Assembly (NCBI RefSeq): GCF_023822065.1
Contig: NZ_CP084930.1
Location: 2,310,001-2,374,000 of the forward strand
Length of the DNA: 64,000 nt
Reading direction: 5' to 3'
DNA from: Sphingomonas morindae
GTDB taxonomy: Bacteria > Pseudomonadota > Alphaproteobacteria > Sphingomonadales > Sphingomonadaceae
Shown piece after piece: positions 60,652-64,000 of this stretch. Every line of letters starts with the position of its first letter. Within the stretch, counting starts at the first letter, position 1. A program made the position numbers and the translations under genes. Under the pieces are notes generated by a model that searched no databases, was not told the DNA's origin, and worked only from the letters and a program-made list of their open reading frames with translations.

Positions 60652-62178
60652 TCAACCCGGGATCATCTGGATCAGGCAAACCTCGGTCAGCGGCTTGCCC
60701 TGGCGACGCAGCACCACGCGCACGTCTATGGGGTCGCTGCCGCCGGCGGGCGTGATGTCCGCCATGAAGCGCCAGCGGTCGCGCGTGCCGACCACCGGAT
60801 AGGCGACCGCGCCGGCGGCGCTGGCATGGCCGATCTGGAGATCGGGCGCGACGCCGCTGTCGCGGCCGAGTCCGGCGAGGCTCGCGCCGGCGAAATCCAC
60901 CACCAGCTTGGTCACGCCCTTGATCTGCGCATGGCCGGGCCGCCCGCCTGCGCCGCGCCAGCTGTCCACCACGCGCGCGAGGCCGCCCGGAATGGGCTCG
61001 CCCGCGATCCACCGCAGCCGGTAGCGCAGATCATAGCGCTTGCCCGCGCGCGCGGCTTCGGCCGGCGTCCAGAAGGCGACGATATTGTCGTTGGTCTCGC
61101 TGTCGGTCGGCAGCTCGACCAACGTCACCGCGCCGGCGCCCCAATCGCCCACAGGCTCCACCCAGGCGGTCGGGCGCTTCTCGTAGAAGACGCCGTCGTC
61201 CTGATAATGATCGAACTGGCGGTCGCGCTGGACCAGGCCGAAGCCCTTCGGCCCCTTATCGGCGAAGCTGTTGGTGATCGGATGCGGCGGATTGTTGAGC
61301 GCGCGGAAGATCTGCTCGCCCGCGCCGTTCCACATCAGCAGGCCATCGGAATCGTGGATCTCGGGCCGCCAGTCGCTCGCCTTGGCGCGCTCGGACTGAT
61401 CGTACCAGAACATGCTGGTGAGCGGCGCGAGGCCGAGCCGCTTGATGTCCTTGCGCACGAACAGCGCCGCCTCGACCTCCTGCACCACGCCGCCGGCGCC
61501 GTGCCGGTTGACGAAGCGATAGGCGCCGGTGACGCTCGGCCCTTCCAGCAGCGCATCCACCAGCAGCGCGCCATCCTCGCCGCGGCCGATCCAGAAGCGG
61601 GTGAAATCCGGGAATTCCTCCGCCTCCGGGCCGCCGGTGCCGATGGCGATGCCGCGCGCCGAGAGCCCGTATTGGTCGAGCGCGCCGGCCGAGCGGAAAT
61701 AGGAGGCGCCGGCAAAGGCGAGCCAGTCGCTCTGGCCATTGGGGTTCATCGCGCGGAAGCCGGAAAAGCCGGCGCGATCGCCCAGCTTGGCGAGCGGGCT
61801 CGAGGCCGGCATGTCGAATAGCGCGGGGCGATAGTCGAACGGATGGGCGATATTGTTCTCGACCAGGAAGATGGCCACGGGCTTGGGCTGCATCTTGTTG
61901 ATCGGGAAGAAGCGCACCCCGCCAAAGCCGGCGCCCGCCAGCTGGGTGGCGCCCGCCTTGTAGCTGATGGCGTTGAGCGCGTCGTAATCGACCGCCGCGA
62001 TCGCGGCGGGCGCATCGGGGCGCGCGGTGAAGGGACGCGCCGCGAGCCGGGCGGCCTCCGCCTTCAGCCAGTCCCAGGAGAAAGGCTGGCCGGGGGCGGT
62101 GGCTGCGGCAAGGCGGCCGGCGGGCAGGGCGGCGATCGCGCTCATGGCGGCGATCAGGGCGCGTCTCGTCGTCGTCAT
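60652..62178 (-). CDS. Periplasmic glucan biosynthesis protein OpgG/OpgD
   Basis: A 508-aa exported protein of the MdoG family. The signal has a twin arginine (TTTRRALIAAMSAIAALPAG), which favours Tat export as in OpgD over the Sec signal of OpgG. The family body includes YDALNAISYKAGATQL, GVRFFPINKMQPKPVAIFLVENNIAHPFDY, RSAGALDQYGLSARGIAI and SDGLLMWNGAGEQIFRALNNP. It acts on the glucan backbone in the periplasm with the OpgH made next. The ATG at 62178 gives the clean signal peptide. OpgG versus OpgD is not settled, so no symbol is given. Confidence 0.9.
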   Translation of the reverse strand: MTTTRRALIAAMSAIAALPAGRLAAATAPGQPFSWDWLKAEAARLAARPFTARPDAPAAIAAVDYDALNAISYKAGATQLAGAGFGGVRFFPINKMQPKPVAIFLVENNIAHPFDYRPALFDMPASSPLAKLGDRAGFSGFRAMNPNGQSDWLAFAGASYFRSAGALDQYGLSARGIAIGTGGPEAEEFPDFTRFWIGRGEDGALLVDALLEGPSVTGAYRFVNRHGAGGVVQEVEAALFVRKDIKRLGLAPLTSMFWYDQSERAKASDWRPEIHDSDGLLMWNGAGEQIFRALNNPPHPITNSFADKGPKGFGLVQRDRQFDHYQDDGVFYEKRPTAWVEPVGDWGAGAVTLVELPTDSETNDNIVAFWTPAEAARAGKRYDLRYRLRWIAGEPIPGGLARVVDSWRGAGGRPGHAQIKGVTKLVVDFAGASLAGLGRDSGVAPDLQIGHASAAGAVAYPVVGTRDRWRFMADITPAGGSDPIDVRVVLRRQGKPLTEVCLIQMIPG

Positions 62179-62240
62179 CGCCCCAGATACGGGGCGGCTG
62201 GCGGATTTTGCAAGGGGCGGCGCCATTTCACCGGGGTGTC

Positions 62241-62274
62241 GCCGGGCGGCGAAGGATCTCCTTCACCGCCCGGC
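62241..62274. other. Long near-perfect hairpin between the L,D-transpeptidase and opgG/opgD genes
   Basis: GCCGGGCGG pairs with CCGCCCGGC, then after one mismatch GAAGG pairs with CCTTC around a four-base loop. There is no T-run on either side, so it is not a standard intrinsic terminator. It may slow transcription or protect the end of the L,D-transpeptidase mRNA. Confidence 0.45.
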
Positions 62275-62326
62275 GGGCACGCCTCCCCCGGGCGACCAGC
62301 TTGCGCGCTGGCTTATGCGATCCGCG

Positions 62327-63037
62327 TCACACCTTGTCGGCGTAGATCATCCGGCCGGTGCCGAGCGCCTGGAGCGTGTAGTCCAGCTCCGCGACGGACA
62401 CCGCGAAACAGCCTTCGGAACGGCCGAGCTTGCCATGCTGCGCGACCATATCGGGGCTGACATACCAGGCCGAATGGACGACGATGGCGCGCGGCTCGGC
62501 ATTGTTGTTGGTGCTGTCGAGCCCGATCAGGCGACGCGAGCGACCATGCTGGCCGACATAGATATCGCCGGTGAGGAAGGCGCCCGAAGAGGAGGCTTCC
62601 GAGCCCGGCTCGTTCGAGAAACGGTTGAGCCAGCCGCTATGCGCGGGATCGGACCCGCGGCCATGGCTCACCAGCAGGCTGCGGCTCTGCCCCGAGGCGA
62701 GATCGACGATGTGAAAGCGCGGCTGCGACGAGGGCAGATCGAAATCGACCAGCGCGATGCGATCGCGCGCGCGCACCTGGTTCTGATGCCGGCCGAGCGC
62801 GGCCAGCGCGCGGCGGAAAAGATCGGGCCGGATCGTCATCGGCGTGGCCGGCAGCGCCGGCGAGCTCGCCTTGGCGGCGGCGGCGATGCCGCCATCCAGC
62901 GGCCCCGTCGCCAAAGCGGGCCCTGCAACCGCGCCGGCCGCGATGATAGTGCCGGTGCGAAGCAATTCGCGGCGCGACAGGGCGCCAGCCCCCCGGTGTG
63001 CAATCACTCGTGAATTCCTCGCTCGTTCTGCCCACAT
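62327..63037 (-). CDS. Murein L,D-transpeptidase-like protein (YkuD_2 type)
   Basis: A 236-aa exported protein. A Tat-type signal is visible (LSRRELLRTGTIIAAGAVAG). The catalytic region near the C terminus has HSAWYVSPDMVAQHGKLGRSEGCFAVS, where the Cys of SEGC is the expected nucleophile, with SHGRGSDPAHSGWLNRFSNEPGSEASSSGAF before it. The pattern fits the PF13645 branch rather than classic YkuD (SHGCxR). It may modify peptidoglycan cross-links or attach proteins. ATG at 63037; a TTG two codons earlier is possible. It lies between glucan genes and a second L,D-transpeptidase. Confidence 0.82.
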   Translation of the reverse strand: MWAERARNSRVIAHRGAGALSRRELLRTGTIIAAGAVAGPALATGPLDGGIAAAAKASSPALPATPMTIRPDLFRRALAALGRHQNQVRARDRIALVDFDLPSSQPRFHIVDLASGQSRSLLVSHGRGSDPAHSGWLNRFSNEPGSEASSSGAFLTGDIYVGQHGRSRRLIGLDSTNNNAEPRAIVVHSAWYVSPDMVAQHGKLGRSEGCFAVSVAELDYTLQALGTGRMIYADKV

Positions 63038-63166
63038 GCTCAAGGCGGACAGATAGCAGGAAAACAGTTAATAGTCCCGCAACCGAGTGGGGTAGTTCCA
63101 TCGCCGGATCGCAGTTGGGCCCAGCCGGCTCACGCTTCGTCGCTCCGTTGCCGGTTCGGCACCGAC

Positions 63167-64000
63167 TCAAGGCGCAGCAGAAGCGAGGTGCATCGTCTCC
63201 GTTTCACTGCCGTCCAGCGCCTCGATCAGCGCCGAGTCCTGCGCATAGGGATCGCCAAAGGTATGAAACTGGCCCTCTGCATCCGTTCCGGCGGTGAAAT
63301 AGGCGATGTAGACGGGCACGCTCTTCTCCAGCTGGAGCGTCTGCGTCGCCTCATCGTCGAGCGCCATGTCCACCCGTCCATCCTCGGCCAGCGCCTCGGC
63401 CAGCTGCGCGATCCCCTTGACCCGGATACAGCCGTGCGAGAGCGCGCGGTCGCTGCGGGCGAAGGCCGCCTTGGCGGGCGTATCGTGGAGGTAGATGGCA
63501 TAGGGGTTGGGCATGTCGATCTTCACCCGGCCCAGCGCATTGTTGGGGCCGGGCTTCTGGCGGATCATCGCGCGGCCGCCGACGACGCGCGTGACAAAGC
63601 CGCGCTCGGGCGAGTAGCGCTTGCCCTCGGCCAGCACGGTGGGCGGCAGCGTCCACCAGGGATTGACGACCACCGCATTGGCATAGCTGGCGATCATCGG
63701 CGTCGGCGTCTTGGGTGCGCCGACCACCACGACATGATCCGCCGTCACCGCGCCATCTTCGACCAGGTCGAGCCGATAGGCGGGCACGTTGACGAGGATG
63801 TAGCGATCGCCGAGCGTGCGCGGCATCCAGCGCCACCGCTCCATCGACGCGCGGATCGCCCGCACGCGGTCGAGATCGCTGGGATCGGAGTCGCGGAGCG
63901 CGTCGCGCAGCGCCTGGTAGCGCGCGTCGCGCGGCAGCAGCGACTGGAAATAGTCCGCCACGCGATCCGCGCGCACCGCCGGATCGAGCCCGGATTCGAG
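63167..64000 (-). CDS. L,D-transpeptidase (YcbB/LdtD-like), partial (5' end beyond the window)
   Basis: About 278 codons are present. The frame stays open to the right edge (reading LESGLDPAVRAD before the first internal valine), so the N terminus is missing. The YkuD catalytic motif is ALSHGCIRVKGIAQL, with His and Cys, and the upstream VNVPAYRLDLVEDG and PWWTLPPTV segments fit the long YcbB-type enzymes that carry a scaffold and peptidoglycan-binding domain before the catalytic domain. It forms 3-3 cross-links in the periplasm. It is on the same strand as, and 129 bases before, the YkuD_2-type gene. Confidence 0.88.
   Translation of the reverse strand, partial: LESGLDPAVRADRVADYFQSLLPRDARYQALRDALRDSDPSDLDRVRAIRASMERWRWMPRTLGDRYILVNVPAYRLDLVEDGAVTADHVVVVGAPKTPTPMIASYANAVVVNPWWTLPPTVLAEGKRYSPERGFVTRVVGGRAMIRQKPGPNNALGRVKIDMPNPYAIYLHDTPAKAAFARSDRALSHGCIRVKGIAQLAEALAEDGRVDMALDDEATQTLQLEKSVPVYIAYFTAGTDAEGQFHTFGDPYAQDSALIEALDGSETETMHLASAAP

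Overview
The window reads as chromosomal DNA of a GC-rich alphaproteobacterium, most likely a sphingomonad (Sphingomonadaceae). The evidence is TonB-dependent carbohydrate uptake, a Caulobacter-like oxidative pentose (Weimberg) gene set, a Cpa/Tad pilus operon, a globin-coupled chemoreceptor and a fused CysN/C. Taxonomy is inferred from gene content only. I see no rRNA, tRNA, CRISPR array, transposase or integrase. The window cuts a gene at each end.

Layout. (1) 1-12147: a pectin / rhamnogalacturonan utilisation locus. A leftward operon carries a GH2 beta-galactosidase, a DUF4861 protein and a DUF2264 protein (cut by the left edge). The divergent rightward genes are a FadR-type GntR regulator, a hexuronate-type MFS transporter, a GH105 unsaturated-uronyl hydrolase and kduI, followed by a TonB receptor. 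Three copies of a FadR-family operator (TNGTNNNACNA) tie these together. (2) 12199-16042: an aldo/keto reductase, an MBL-fold hydrolase, a class I/II aminotransferase and two small unknown ORFs. (3) 16135-23112: a leftward cpaA-cpaB-cpaC-cpaD-cpaE-tadB-tadC operon with no CpaF/TadA motor ATPase and no Flp pilin gene. (4) 23163-29750: an alpha/beta hydrolase overlapping an FAD oxidoreductase, a globin-coupled methyl-accepting protein, an FMN reductase, a retropepsin-like periplasmic protease and an SDR. (5) 30043-35947: a three-gene RND efflux operon closed by a strong terminator. (6) 36128-49157: pentose catabolism in two regulatory blocks. Block A is a xylonate-type dehydratase (xylD-like), an FHS sugar permease, a FadR-type GntR regulator and a 2,5-dioxovalerate dehydrogenase. 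Block B is xylX-xylB-MFS permease on one strand, a LacI regulator and a GH3 glycosidase. Together they encode most of the route from D-xylose to 2-oxoglutarate; a xylonolactonase is not seen. (7) 49242-57069: a CPA2 antiporter, a second chemoreceptor, the sulfate-activation genes cysD-cysNC divergent from cysQ, a TerC-like protein and a 62-aa ORF. (8) 57197-64000: a ScfR/RamB-type regulator with a perfect operator before its start, the glucan genes opgG-opgH and two L,D-transpeptidases (the last cut by the right edge).

Most genes are packed with 1- or 4-base stop/start overlaps, so operon structure is clear. The most interesting signals are the three operator families that link genes into small regulons, the pilus operon without its motor, and the split control of the pentose pathway.
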